64,000 bases of DNA from Microglena sp. YARC (taxonomy: Eukaryota > Chlorophyta > Chlorophyceae > Chlamydomonadales > Chlamydomonadaceae): the NCBI GenBank assembly GCA_022414725.1, contig CM039462.1, forward strand, positions 4,155,161-4,219,160, written 5' to 3'. The notes under the pieces are model-generated. The model had not been told where the DNA came from, did not search any database, and worked only from the letters and a program-made list of their open reading frames with translations. This document shows positions 1 through 11,833 of this stretch, piece by piece; position 1 is the stretch's first letter; every line of letters starts with the position of its first letter. The translations under genes and the position numbers were made by a program.

Positions 1-600
1 GGTGGGGTGGGTGGGTCGGGTGGGGGGGGCAAGATGGTTAGGGAGGGTTGCATGATTCCGGGTGAGGTTAAAGGTTTCCGTTGTTCTGTGTCGTGTGTGT
101 GTGTTAGCAATGCCTGGGTGGTGTATGGGTGAGCAAAGATGCATGACAGGGGGTTTGGGTTTGAGGTGTTTGAGATAATGGTTAGGGGGTTTAAAGTTTT
201 GACGGGTTTGAGTGATTAAGATTTTGATTAGTGTTATGAGTAGGACAGTTTTGGTAGGTATGTGTGGTGGGGATAGGGGCGTTGTTTATGTTTGCTGTAT
301 AGTTATCCGATACCGTGGATTTGGCAGGGGCGAGACAGGGGTTGTTGGGTTGAGGTTAGAAATGGCAGGGTGGCAGACTTGGGGTTATCAGGTGTTCTGT
401 GTGTGTGTGTGTGGGGTGGTAGTGAAAGACATTATAGCAGAACTACGGTGGGGTTTGGTTGTTTGAGGTGTGGCGAGCTATACGCATCTATCCTACGGGG
501 GTGGGTCAGGCTTGTGGTTTAGGATGGCAGGTTGGCTTGCTGACTCCGGACTATCCCATGAGTTGTGTCGTTATCCGTGTGTGGAGTGTTGGGGTCGGTG
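1..600. other. GT-rich low-complexity sequence, no gene seen
   Basis: Dominated by G/T with many short GTGTG and TGGGG tracts. The open frames here have the composition of simple sequence and match nothing recognisable. By position it is probably the continuation of the damaged inverted copy that follows: the corresponding part of the right-hand copy is the C/A-rich intron after 10419, whose reverse complement would be G/T-rich. Confidence 0.5.
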
Positions 601-3600
601 GTCGGTGTGTGTGTGTGTTGTGTGTGATTTGTGGGTGGGTGGGGGTGGGTTGGGGGGGCGGGGGAAGGGGTGCCTGCCACGCACCCAAGTAGTCATCCCC
701 AGTGTTCTCCTCAAGTCCATGAGGTCAGGTTCATCACAGGTACATCAGAATCCTCAATAGTCTGCAGGTAAGGGCACACACTTCAGGCATGGACTGGACA
801 AAGCTGCGCGATGCAACTCTCCTGGTCTGCTACATAGCTGAGTCCCATCAAGTTGTCGCGTGTAGCAGCTCAGGTGGATAGATATTCCACTGGCGGCCAG
901 AAGGGCTAGGCGGTCTCTGTGGAGGTTTGGTAGGTGAGGTGGATGGTTTGAGAGTGACCTCCAGCCTGCCCAACAGAATGCAAACTGAGGTACTATTGCA
1001 TCTTCACTAAACAGTAACAAATCGACCAAACAAAACAAACCTGAGTTCCAGTGCATCAACTGTTGTTTTGCTGGAGAGCAGTGGCAGAGTCATGTGGCGG
1101 TTAGCTGTGAGCGCCAAGCCATAATTCTGTAATCTACACAATTTGCTATTGTGTTTCTCCCTGGGCCGGTAAGGACAGCCATACATGCAGAATCTCAAAG
1201 GATAGATTTAAGCCAGTGTTTCACAGCTCTGTGGGGCTGGGGTGGTGGTGTGGAGGAAGTTGTGTTGTGTTGTTTTTATGTTGTAAGGTCGATTGTGGTG
1301 GGCTATTGGGACACTAGTGTGTGGTCTGGGGTCGTGTTTTTAGTGGTAGTCACTATAGATGGATCGAAGTGGTGATGTGTGGGTGCTGTATGTGGTGATG
1401 TAGAGTCTGGTGAGTGAGAGAGTGTGCTGAGTGTCTGTTCATTTGCTATAGGATAGTAGTCGATGGTAGTTGATTATATAGATTTTACGAGAAAACTGTG
1501 GAAGATGCCAGATATGGAGTGCAGAGAAGTTGTAGGCACGCATCAAAGGTGTAATTTTGAGGTGTGACCTGGCAATGGTGGATGATGCGGTTTTTGGCAG
1601 ATGGTGAATGTGTGGCGGTTTGGGCGGTCGTGGTTGGTGTTTTGATGTATGAGCCTGTATCTGCAGGGGTGGTGTTGTATTTGTGTGTGTAAGTAACGGT
1701 ATGGCTGGGATGTGGTCAATGGGGAGATTGGACCACAAGCCCACCAAGGACTGGACGGTGCTAACCAAGCACCTTAAGCTACGACTCTGACCAACTCAAA
1801 CAAGACACCCTTTGCTCGACAGTTTATGGCGATGACAGTGGGTTGTGTTATCAGAAGATAGAGAGACGACAGATCGGTATGAGACGCGAGGTTATGAATG
1901 ACAGCGATGACCTCTGCCACATCCATGGACTAGTCAAACGACCATAGATGGCAGGGGAAGGAGGATCGGGTCGATAGGGGGGATAGACAATCTAACATAA
2001 TCTAAACGGACAACCATTTATTACTATCATTTGAGCACCGATGACGATCGTGGTGATGAGAAGTGGCAGTTTGGGACATGAGCCCACGCCCACAAGGCAC
2101 CACTCATCCCACAGGCACCCAGATTCATCAGATCACCACTAGCGGGCCAGAACACACCAGACTGGTGACATGCTGGCCTACCACAACCACACCACGCAGC
2201 TGGACAGGATTTAAAACGGGGCAACAGACTTTCTGAGGCCTTTGGAGGCCTGTTAAGCTTGGCAGGTCCCACATCCCACCAGCAACCACCACAAACATAT
2301 AACGCACCTTGCAACAATAAAACGGCGGCCGCGCACCATACTATAGCAACCAAGCATCGGCCCCCGTCGGACTGCACCATAAGATTTGCTGCAACGCTCA
2401 GATGATCCTGGAGTTGCAGCCGGACCAACCGGCTTTGTCCTCGAATGACTCTCAATGCACATCGTCTTGGCTGTCTCTCGAACGCGAGAGACACTCGAAT
2501 TTAGCAGTTAAGATACCTGAGGGTGGTAGGCCCGGGGAGTATATAAAAATATCTGAGGGGGTATAGGGTGTAGGGTTTAGAGAATGGTGGGTGTAGGTCG
2601 TCTGGGGGCTGCGGCAAATACCTTAGGGGGCTAGGGGGACAGGGGATTAAGATGGATGGGGGCGAGTGGGGTGCGAGGGTGGGTGGCTGCAATTGAGGGG
2701 GCGGGTTGGGTAGGAGCTATAGTGTTTGAGCATCTGCATATGCCAGGTGCGGTGGCGGCGGATCGCGGAGGGGCAGTGTAGCACCGAAAGATGTTGGAGA
2801 CCCAGTGGGGACACACACAGACTACACTGTCATAGCTTAGCATGTGTGGGGGGAGGGATGGGTGGGATGGGCGAGTGGGCGCCGCGCGCAGGTCTAGAAC
2901 CAATGTGAGGTGGCTGCTCAATAGCCGAGGCGCAGTCATAGTCGCATGCTGCCATCTTACCCTGATATTACAGCTCTCGCTGCATGCAACCCTGTGTATT
3001 TATCAGGCGTGACCTCTCTGCTGACCTGGGGCTCAGAAGGAACGAGGTTAGGATGTACGGCTCCTTAAAAAGATAGCCAAATTACTCACTGCCTGGAATC
3101 AAACATACCAATCTCACAATCTCAATATGACTAGAGTTCGTGGCGCCTGGAATTTGAGTGTATTGACGTGCACCGTAGTGATAGAGATGCGTTCTCACTC
3201 TAACGTTTATGGATAGCAAGTTAGGACCGCTTTAAATCCAGATTCGCAGCACAACACGTGCGGAACTACGTGGGGCATGAGGACACGAATAAACCTCGCA
3301 AATCCATGCGTAGCAACACGCACGACGTAAACACAGGCGATTTCTCTATATACCTTGTGGAGGAAAGCGGACCAACGGCGCAACAGGCAGGGCGGTAATT
3401 CAGTAACACGTCGGCCATTCGTGAGACTCTGGCAGAGTTCTATCGAGAGAGAGTGTGAGGTCAAACACTGAAAAATGAGATAAGCTCCGCTTATGGACAG
3501 GAGCTAAAGGAGCGGTGCGCTATGGGAGGGCTCGCAGGTCTACCACCGAAACGGCCCAGTTTGGCGATAAAGGAGGCATGAGTGGCTAAAAGCAGCGGGG

Positions 3601-4040
3601 CCGCGCATGGAACCGGCACTCGGAAAGCCAAACTGGGTGGCCTGAGCGCTGGAAACACGGTAAGTACCAGTATGGACGGGCAGCTGTCAGGGACAGGTAT
3701 GCAGGGACTGGGAGGGGCAGGACATAGGACGCAGAGGGACAGGGGCACAGGGAGAAGGATGGCGACTTTGGCTCATCCTCGACGAAAGACGAACGGACGA
3801 TAAGTGCTTCGCGTCTAGTCTCCTACCAGTTATTGTATGTACCTCCGCGTCCCCTGAAGCCGCGTGTCCGACATCCGGTGTGTGTAGGTGCGTGTAGGGC
3901 GAGTGTGTGTGTAGCAGAGATGCCCATGCGGTGCGGTCCCCTCGTGTGCGCTCCCCCCTACTACCTATCCCCCACCATACGAGTTAACATTTTCTTTGAC
4001 GGGAGATCTTTCCTACAATCCTTTTTATTTCGCCGGAATC
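600..4040 (-). pseudogene. Degenerate inverted copy of the 5' half of the secreted Cys-rich protein gene
   Basis: Read on the minus strand, this stretch follows the plus-strand order of 7370-10420: promoter-side sequence (about 3800-4040), signal-peptide exon (about 3350-3425), first X-type exon (about 2380-2500), first Y-type exon (about 1030-1140) and first Z-type exon (about 660-930). Similarity is unmistakable, for example the FHLSCYTR-type region near 870, but single-base insertions and deletions occur every 8-12 bases, in exons and introns alike. The start codon and every reading frame are broken. It is either a decayed inverted duplication or a stretch of uncorrected long-read sequence. 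No functional product can come from it. Confidence 0.85.
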
Positions 4041-6060
4041 AGCATCCTGAACCTGCTCGGGACGGCAACCAACATCCTGAACCTGCGTCCGGACGCAAAC
4101 GGGACCCTCCGCAGTTGCGTCTGGAGACGCAAGGACGGCGCGTCCTACACACCTGCCTTGTATGCCCCCCCTCCGCGCCCCCCCTCCCCTCTCACAAGCC
4201 AGTCTCACACTTAGAAAGTCAGAATTCAGCATGCTCGCCGATTGCTCGAGATCGCTACTACCTGCCCTGCTCTCCACAAAGTCCACACAACCTCTTCTCC
4301 TAAAAACTATTCCCATTCTGCTTCAGGTTGTGGCCTCGCCACACTCTAAGACATATCATATCACCCCCCTCCCCCCCATCCCGCCTCGTCCCTACCGCCT
4401 TCACCACACCCCATACACACGCCACTCTCTTTCTCACTTACCCCCCACGCACCTCTGCTTCCACAACCACAACACGCAAAAAAGTCGTCTTCTCCCTACC
4501 CGGTCGTACGACCCTTCACTTCACTCTGTGGCATTCAATCGGTGCAGAAGAGGGACCAGCTGTGGATTGAATCACCAACATTGGGAACGGCTCAGATTAC
4601 CGATCGGCCGAGCACACCGGAGCGCGGGTGCAGGATTGCATGGCTTACAAACCCTTGCAGCTGTCGTCTTCCTCGTACAGTGCCCAGTAGATTACTCGGT
4701 CAACTCAGAACAGGCAACATAATGTAAGCAACGTAACTTCTAATATTCTTAGACAAGCGATAAGAGGTTTGCAAGATGGATGAACGCGTTGGCAAGGGCG
4801 CGAGAGTGTCCAGGGGACGGGAATGTGCCATCGGCGAATCTGACAAGGTAATTAATCGCAACTGGACGCAATGCACTAGAATTGTGATTGCGATGGACAT
4901 GGGCAAAATTGTGCCTGATGAGATTGGTGGTGGGCAACGCTCCGCAAGACGAAAAGAAGCATCACGGTATCTGAAGGTCTGGACTTGATTATCCATCGCA
5001 GTAACGGCCTCAGGGCTGGCAGCATAGTCTTCGCGCCTGGATGGTTAAGCAGAGCTTCGTTTCTCATCGGGCACAGGGTAGCTAGCCCGTTCCTGACTCC
5101 TTGCGAGATTACCAGTCATGAAGTAGCTCTTCGGATTCTGGGCAGCGCTGGGCATTTGTTCACGTTTGCGATTTCGCTTGTTGGCTATTTTCCCTGTCTT
5201 TCCTTGCTCTGGCAAGCTCGCTTTGAGCGCTGGCTGGCGGGTGGCGGGCCTCTTCCGTCCAATTAGGACCGTTGCCATGCTATCATGGTGCATTATCCGT
5301 TAAGAACTGAAAGCTATTATTCCGATGCGCCATGCCAAGGTGCCATATGAGGGTCGGCTGGTGACCTCCGAGGAGAGGATCTCGCTGATTCAAAATGTAT
5401 TGTCGTCATAGTATGCGGAGGCAGTTGTGGACATTGCTATGAGCTGCGCGCGCATTAGCTTAGCGCATCTGCAGTTTTGGTATTTGATTCCGCTAGGCGG
5501 GGAGTTGCTAGTTGGGTGAACGAAAAGTCGGTTGGATTGCAAGTCGGTTACACTTCGCACGCCCATGGTGCGTGGGCACGCGATGATGACACCACCACGA
5601 CCACCACGACCATGATTTCTTTATATAATTATTATATGGCCATATTCTTATGCAGGGGCTATGTTAACAAACACTTTAAGATATGGATGCAAGTAGTACC
5701 GTATATATCATATCTGGATTATTCTATGGAGATTCCCGTTAGCTTAAGTGGCTACCCGTATTTTGCTTTCCCTGCATAGTAACATACTTGGACTTGAACT
5801 TATTTACATGTCTCCAGCCGTCTTCGGCAGTAATAACATAATCAATTAAAATCAAAGCATTCTTATCACAAAAGATTTTTCTTCAAAGAAACGGAAGCAT
5901 AGCGTTATATGTGTTCATTCCCAGGTGTGCGTGTGTGTGTGACTGTGTGTGTGCCAGTGGTGTTGGTGTAGTGGTGGTGGATGGGGGTGGGGGATGGGAT
6001 GGGTGGGGTGGGGTCCAAATCAGTGTCTCAAGCAGTTGCCTTGCTCGACCTCAGGGATCG
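4041..6060. other. Spacer between the inverted arms, no recognisable gene
   Basis: Separates the two inverted arms. Open frames of 60-186 codons exist on both strands, overlapping each other around 4160-5290, but none shows a recognisable domain and coding on both strands at once is unlikely. A short GAC/CAC repeat lies at 5590-5612. The right end carries a dispersed repeat, listed separately. Confidence 0.5.
5775..5905 (-). repeat. Dispersed repeat, shared with 19030-19150
   Basis: An A/T-rich block containing TTCGGCAGTAA, then AATTAAAATCAAAGCAT, then a TTCAAAGAAAC segment recurs in the same order and orientation at 19040-19150. In the second location it adjoins, on the minus strand, a GGTTGGGCAAGTC block typical of another dispersed family here, so both may be pieces of one short interspersed element read on the minus strand. 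No terminal repeats or target duplications were found at this copy. Confidence 0.55.
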
Positions 6061-6065
6061 GCGAC

Positions 6066-6116
6066 TCCCTCCTCCTCCTCCTCCTCCTCCTCCTCCTCCT
6101 CCTCCTCCTCCTCCCT
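6066..6116. repeat. (TCC)n microsatellite
   Basis: About 16 uninterrupted TCC triplets. Three overlapping plus-strand frames and one minus-strand frame read through it as Ser, Leu, Pro or Gly runs. None has other protein-like content, so I treat it as a simple repeat. Confidence 0.9.
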
Positions 6117-6117
6117 C

Positions 6118-7010
6118 CAGAATGGCTACCACAAGAGCGCTGCTGTTCGAAGAAGAAGGTGGTGCCTTTGTCTGGGGGGACAGCGGTTTCTGCGCTTGCT
6201 GTGAGTGAGTGAAAAGAGGAAAGCGCAGAGGTAATAAAAAAACAGCGCGCGCAGCGGGGGTCAAAAAGTCAGCGCGCCAGCGCGCAAAAGCGTGCGCTTG
6301 GAAGTAGCCTGATGTTTATGCCCAATTCCTTATAATAAACACTGCTGCCGTGCCGTAGACCAGCTACGGCCACGTGCCCTGCCGAGCAGTACCGATCTGC
6401 AGTACTGTCGTTTCCTTTATCTGTCCTCTTCGTCCAGATGGACGCATTCTATTGAAAGCTATATACCTTCATCTCTCCCAGACTCCGGAAATTAACAGTA
6501 AGTTGTAGAGTAAGGATTAAATCATCTGGACTTATGGAGTGTGTGTGTATTGGGGGGTTACCTAGACCAGACCTAGATCCACTTAAGCTCGGCCAAAGGC
6601 CACTCGTGCACTGATCAGTACAAATCATTTACCGGTATACCTTAAGTTAAATTATATGCTAGAATGTTGAAAGAAGCAAATTTGATAACAGCTGTAAATA
6701 GCTACAAACGGAGACTGGTCAGATGGCTCCGGAACCAGAATTACCAGAATAGCTATGAAAAGGGGGGGCTTCAAAAACGAAAAAACTGTTTCTTTTGTCG
6801 ACCATTGTTGAAGCTACCTCGAGCCTTTAAAACTACGGGAATCCCTACTCGCCCCTGCAGACTGGACCTTGCATGCTTCCGATGCGATCTAAAAGCGAAG
6901 GACACCGCTGCGCACGATATTGTACCTACCCCAGCGTCACAGAAGTAGCCGCTGTTCAACAGAGCCAGATAACTATTTGTACCGGTGGGATTCCCACCCG
7001 GTGGTCGAAT
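6118..7010. other. Intergenic sequence, nothing recognised
   Basis: No domain, RNA gene or repeat family could be supported here. The short open frame at 6664-6948 (+) has no recognisable motif. Confidence 0.4.
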
Positions 7011-7021
7011 TATGGTCAGTC

Positions 7022-7366
7022 AAATATCATAATAATAAGATATTTGTACACTCTATTCGTCCGGCAAAGTTTGACAGGACGACGACCCTGACGGGACGGA
7101 AGAGGACGGAAGAGGACGGAAGAGGACGGAAACTAGGAAAGAGAGGACAGAATTGTCAGGAAGAAGGGATCTGAGTCGATCTGAGTTACAGACCGATCAA
7201 ATGTAAGCGCGAGAGGAATCCCGCTGCAACCACCTTCTTCAACGTTGCGGTGTGCTGTGGCAACGTTGCAGCACACTGCAATCTTATCTTATCTTATCTT
7301 ACCGTGCCATGTCACCTACACTTATCATAATAAGATTTTCGTACACTTCTATTCGGCAAAGTTTTT
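7022..7366 (+). repeat. Direct duplication of an A/T-rich block, plus a 10-bp tandem repeat
   Basis: A block with ATCATAATAAGAT, then GTACACT, CTATTCG and GGCAAAGTTT occurs at 7022-7075 and again at 7323-7366. Between them lies a short tandem run of GAGGACGGAA (about 7095-7130) and a TCTTA run (7284-7302). This is upstream sequence of the secreted-protein gene; a regulatory role is possible but unsupported. Confidence 0.6.
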
Positions 7367-7583
7367 GTCCGGCAAACGGTCGGTCGGACTGGTCGGAAAT
7401 AAAAAAGAGATGTAGGAAAGATCTCCGTCAAAGAAAATGTTAACTCGATGGTGGGGGGATGGTAGTAGGGGGGAGGGCACAACGAGGCCGCACATGGGGC
7501 ACAACTTGGCCTCACTACCACGCGCCTACCACGCACCTACCACACCCGGGTGTCGGACACGCGCTTCAGGGAGGAAGGGAGGG

Positions 7584-7967
7584 TATAAATACTGGTGGGA
7601 GATAACGCGAAGCACTTATCGTCGTTCGTCTTTCGTCGAGGTGAGGCCCAAGTCGCATCCTTCTCCCTGTGCCCCTGTCCCTGCGTCCTTGTCCCTGCCT
7701 CCCAGTCCCTGCATACCTGTCCCTGCAGCTGCCGGTACTTACCTGTTTCCGGCTTCAGGCCACCGGTTTGGGTTTCCCGGGGCCGTGCAGCGCGGCCCGC
7801 GCTGCTTTGCCACCTTGCCTCACCCTGTTAGTCTACAAGCCGGGCGTTCGGTGGTAGACTGCGAGCCTCTCATAGCGCACCGCTCCTTTAGCTCCTGTCC
7901 ATAAGCGGAGCTTTCTATTTTTCAGTTTGTTTTGCCTCACATTTCACACTTATGTTGCCCCTCGTAG
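7584..7967 (+). promoter_or_regulatory. TATA box and 5' leader of the secreted-protein gene, possible leader intron
   Basis: TATAAATA at 7584-7591 sits about 400 bases before the ATG at 7987. Transcription would start near 7615. A candidate leader intron runs from GAG|GTGAGG (intron from 7641) to a pyrimidine-rich tract ending CTCGTAG (7967), which would leave a short spliced 5' leader. The inverted copy at about 3800 preserves the surroundings but not an intact TATA. The start site and the leader intron are inferred. Confidence 0.55.
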
Positions 7968-7986
7968 AACTCTGCCGAGCTTCACG

Positions 7987-10900
7987 ATGCCCGTGTTACT
8001 GATTACCGCCCTGCTGGTTGCGGCCGTTGGGTCCGCTTTCTCCACAGGTATTAGAGAAATCGCGTGTGTACGTGTGTGTGTTGCTACGCATGGATTTGCG
8101 GATGGGTTTTTTCGTGTCCATGCCCCACGTGTTCCGGCTGTGTGTGTGGAGATCGATTTAAGGGTCTATTTCTATCCCTATAACAGTAGGGGAGAACTCT
8201 ACTACTAGGTGACGTCAACACCTAAATTCCAGGCGCAGAATCTTCAAATTGATTGGGTTGGTTAATTTTGTTGAATTTTCCAGGCGGAGAATTTGGCGAT
8301 TTTTCAGGCCAGGAGGGGCATACCTCGTTTCCTCTGGGGAGCTCCAGGTCAGCAGAAGGGTCACCTGTAAATTAAGAGCAGGGGTTGCATGCAGGGGTGT
8401 AATATCAGGGTAGATTGGCAGCATGCGATATTGGGACTGCGCTGGGCTATTGAGGCAGCCACCTAATGGTGGTTGCTTAGATGCCCCCCCCCACCCACCC
8501 ACCCACCCATCCCTCCCCCCCCACACACACATATATATGATGCGGCAGTCCCGGTTCCAACCATCTTTCAGCTGCTACACTGCCCCCCCATCCGCCCACG
8601 CACCCATGCATATGCAGACACATGCACAGATATCTGTCCACCCACCAACCCGCCCCCACATGCATGCACCCACCCTCCGACCCACCCACCATCTTAATCC
8701 CTGCACCCTAGCTCCCTAAGGTATTTGCCGCAGCCCCCCAGACGCCTACCACCCACCATCTTAAACCCTACACCCTAACCCCCTCAGATATTTGCCGTGG
8801 CCCCCCCGGGGCCTACCACCTCAGCTGCTATACTGCTAAATTGAGTGTCTCTCGCGTGGAGGAGGCCAAGGACGAGTGCTTGGAGTCATTCGAGGAGAGA
8901 GCCGTTGGTGCCGGCTGCAACTCCAGGATCATTGAGGTTGCCAGCAATATCTATGGGTGCGAGGGGGCGATGCTGGTGCTAGTGGTGGCGGCGGCGGTGG
9001 TGGTATTGTTGCAGGTGGTATAGTGTTTGTGGTGGTTGTGGTGGGGATGGTGGGGACTGCAAGTACAGGCTCAGGCTCAGGAAGTTGCCCGTTAAATCTG
9101 TCGGTGCGACAGTGGTGGTGGGGGTGGTGGTGGCGGCGATACAGTGGTGGTTCTGGCGCTAGTGGTGTGGTGATGGTGGTGGCCGTGGTGGAGGTGGTGT
9201 TGGTGGCGCTCATGGTGCAAACTGCCACTTCAGGCTCATTGAGGCTGCCCCCAAGATGTAAATGTTGTTGTGGTGGTTGCAGTGGTGTGGTGGTTGTGCT
9301 GGTGGTGTAGTGCTGGCAGCTGTGTGGTGGTTGTGCTGGTGGTGTGGCGGTGGCAGCGATGGCGATACAGCACAAGCACCACAACCACTGCCACCATCAC
9401 CATACATGTGCCGGTGGTTGTTGAGGTGGTAGTGTCGTGCTTAAGGTGCTGGTGCAGGTGCCAGTCCTGGTGGCTGTGGTGCTTCATTCCCCCCATGCCC
9501 GACATCCCCACCATCCTACATACACACACAAATACAACACACACCCTGCAGGTACAGCTATGTACATCATATACACCATACGACACATGCCACACGCCAC
9601 ACATCACATGCCAAACGACACACACCACATGCCAGGCAACTCAAAACACTAATGCATGCCTTTCATCAATATCAGGGCTCGCCGTCGCATAACACACAAC
9701 ACACAGCACACAACATACAGCACACAGCACACAGCACACGACACCACAGCACACCACAGCACACCACACATCACCACTTCACACCACATAATACCACAAA
9801 CACACCACACAGACACACACACCACCACCACAACCACCACACACTCACACATAAAAACAAACACACACACTCCACCACCACCACCACCCCGCCCCACAGC
9901 TGTGGAACTGGCATCATCTATGCCTTTGAGACTGCTGCATGTATGGCTGCCTACCAGGCCCAGGAGAACACCAATAGCGATTGTGAGGATTACAGAGATT
10001 ATGGCTTGGGCTCATCAGCTAACCGCATGACTTCCACTGCTCCCGCAAACAACATTGAGTGCACTGGAACTCAGGTTTGTGTTTTGTTTGGTGATTTGTT
10101 AGGTGTTTAGTGAAGTGCAATAGTACTCAGTTTGGCATTTTGTTTGGGGCAGGCTGGAGCTCACTCTCAAACCTCCACCTCACCTACCACCTCACAGGGA
10201 CCCTGCCCTTCTGGCGCCAGTGGATTCTTCCACCTGAGCTGCTACACGCGCAACTTGAGTGAGGATGCCGTTGTAGCAGCCAAGGAAGAGTGCATCGGGA
10301 GCTTTGTCCAGTCCATGCCTGAGTGTGTGCCCTTACCTGAGGACTTTGAGGATTCTGATGACCGTGATGACCTTGACCTCATGGACTTGGAGGAGAACAC
10401 TGGGGATGACTACTTTGGGTGCGTGCAGGCCCCTTCCCCCCCCCCCCCACCCACCCACCCACCCACCCACCACAAACACACAAACACACACACACACCAC
10501 CACCACCCCAAACACATACACACACACGATAACCGCCACAATATGGATATGCGGTGTCGGCACCTGAATCCTAAATCAAAAGCCTGAAACCCCCGTAGGT
10601 AGATGTGTTGTGCACACCTAAACCCTAACCCCGTGTCTGCATCTGTGTTGTCTACACCTGAACAATGAACCCCAGTCTGCAGCTGCATTTCTATGCCTCA
10701 ACCCAACACCCCTGTCTGCTGCTATGGCATCTAACAGTAAACATAAAAGCCTGATCCCTACTCCACTGTCATCATCTACATATAAATCTTAATATCAAAC
10801 CCTAAACTTTAAACCCTAAACATTAATCTCAAACCCTCAAACCTAAACCCCTGTCTGCATTTGCGGTGCCTTCACCACCCAGGCTTGCCCGAGCCCTGAA

Positions 10901-11788
10901 CACGAAACCCTTTAACCTCAACCCGGAATCATGAACCCCTCCCTAACACTGCCCCCCCCCCACCCACCCCCACCCCACCCCCTCCTTGGCTGCAGCTGCG
11001 CTGTGTACACTGGATATGGCTTCACCACCCAGGCTTGCCTGGATGCCTATCAGGCACAGGAGAGCAGCAACACAATGTGCAGGCAGTACGCCAGTAGGGG
11101 GCTGGGTGACGCTGCCAACCGCATGAACGCCACCGCCCCCTCCTCCTACACGTGCGGCAATGTAGCTGCCAGGGCCCCTGCCCCTCCCCCAACCCGAAAG
11201 TCCCCTCCCCCGGCACGAAGTACCCCTCCCCCCACCTCCGTCACCCTGCGATCCCCTCCCCCTTTCACCCCTATCTCCACAGGTATGTGAGAGCGTGCGA
11301 GTATGTGCATGTGTGCGTGAGTTCCTATGCATGAAGGCGGGTGGATAGTGAAAGTGGAGTTTTGTCTGATTCCATGTCCCTAGCTGTGTGCACATGTTTG
11401 TGTTCATTTGAAAGGAGTCCGGTGGATTGTTAATGTGGGCTTTTTGTCGCGTTTCATGCTCCGTCTGTTCCGGCTGTGGTTGTTGCAGCTGTGTGTAAAG
11501 ATCGGTCGCAACAATGCAGTGTGATTGTGGCTGCACAATTGGGGCAGTTAGGGCAGCAGTTACTTTTCAACTCGTTGTTTTCATCGGGTGGATCCTCAAT
11601 GGTCTCTTGTGGCCATGATATTGAATGGGGATACACACTTTTGAGTGTAAAATAGAAACTCCCCACCCTCCTGCCCTCACACACACCCATCCTACCAATA
11701 CACTTATCAGTGGCGACATAGCAGGTTTTCATCATCTCTCAGCTACCACACTGACTCTCCACCCGCCCACGCAGATGTACACACATAT

Positions 11789-11833
<45 letters not shown>

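Noticed and set aside
8929..9692. Several Val/Gly/Thr/His-rich frames on both strands
   Set aside because: They translate the GGT and CAC repeats of intron 2; true exons end at 8956 and resume at 9900.
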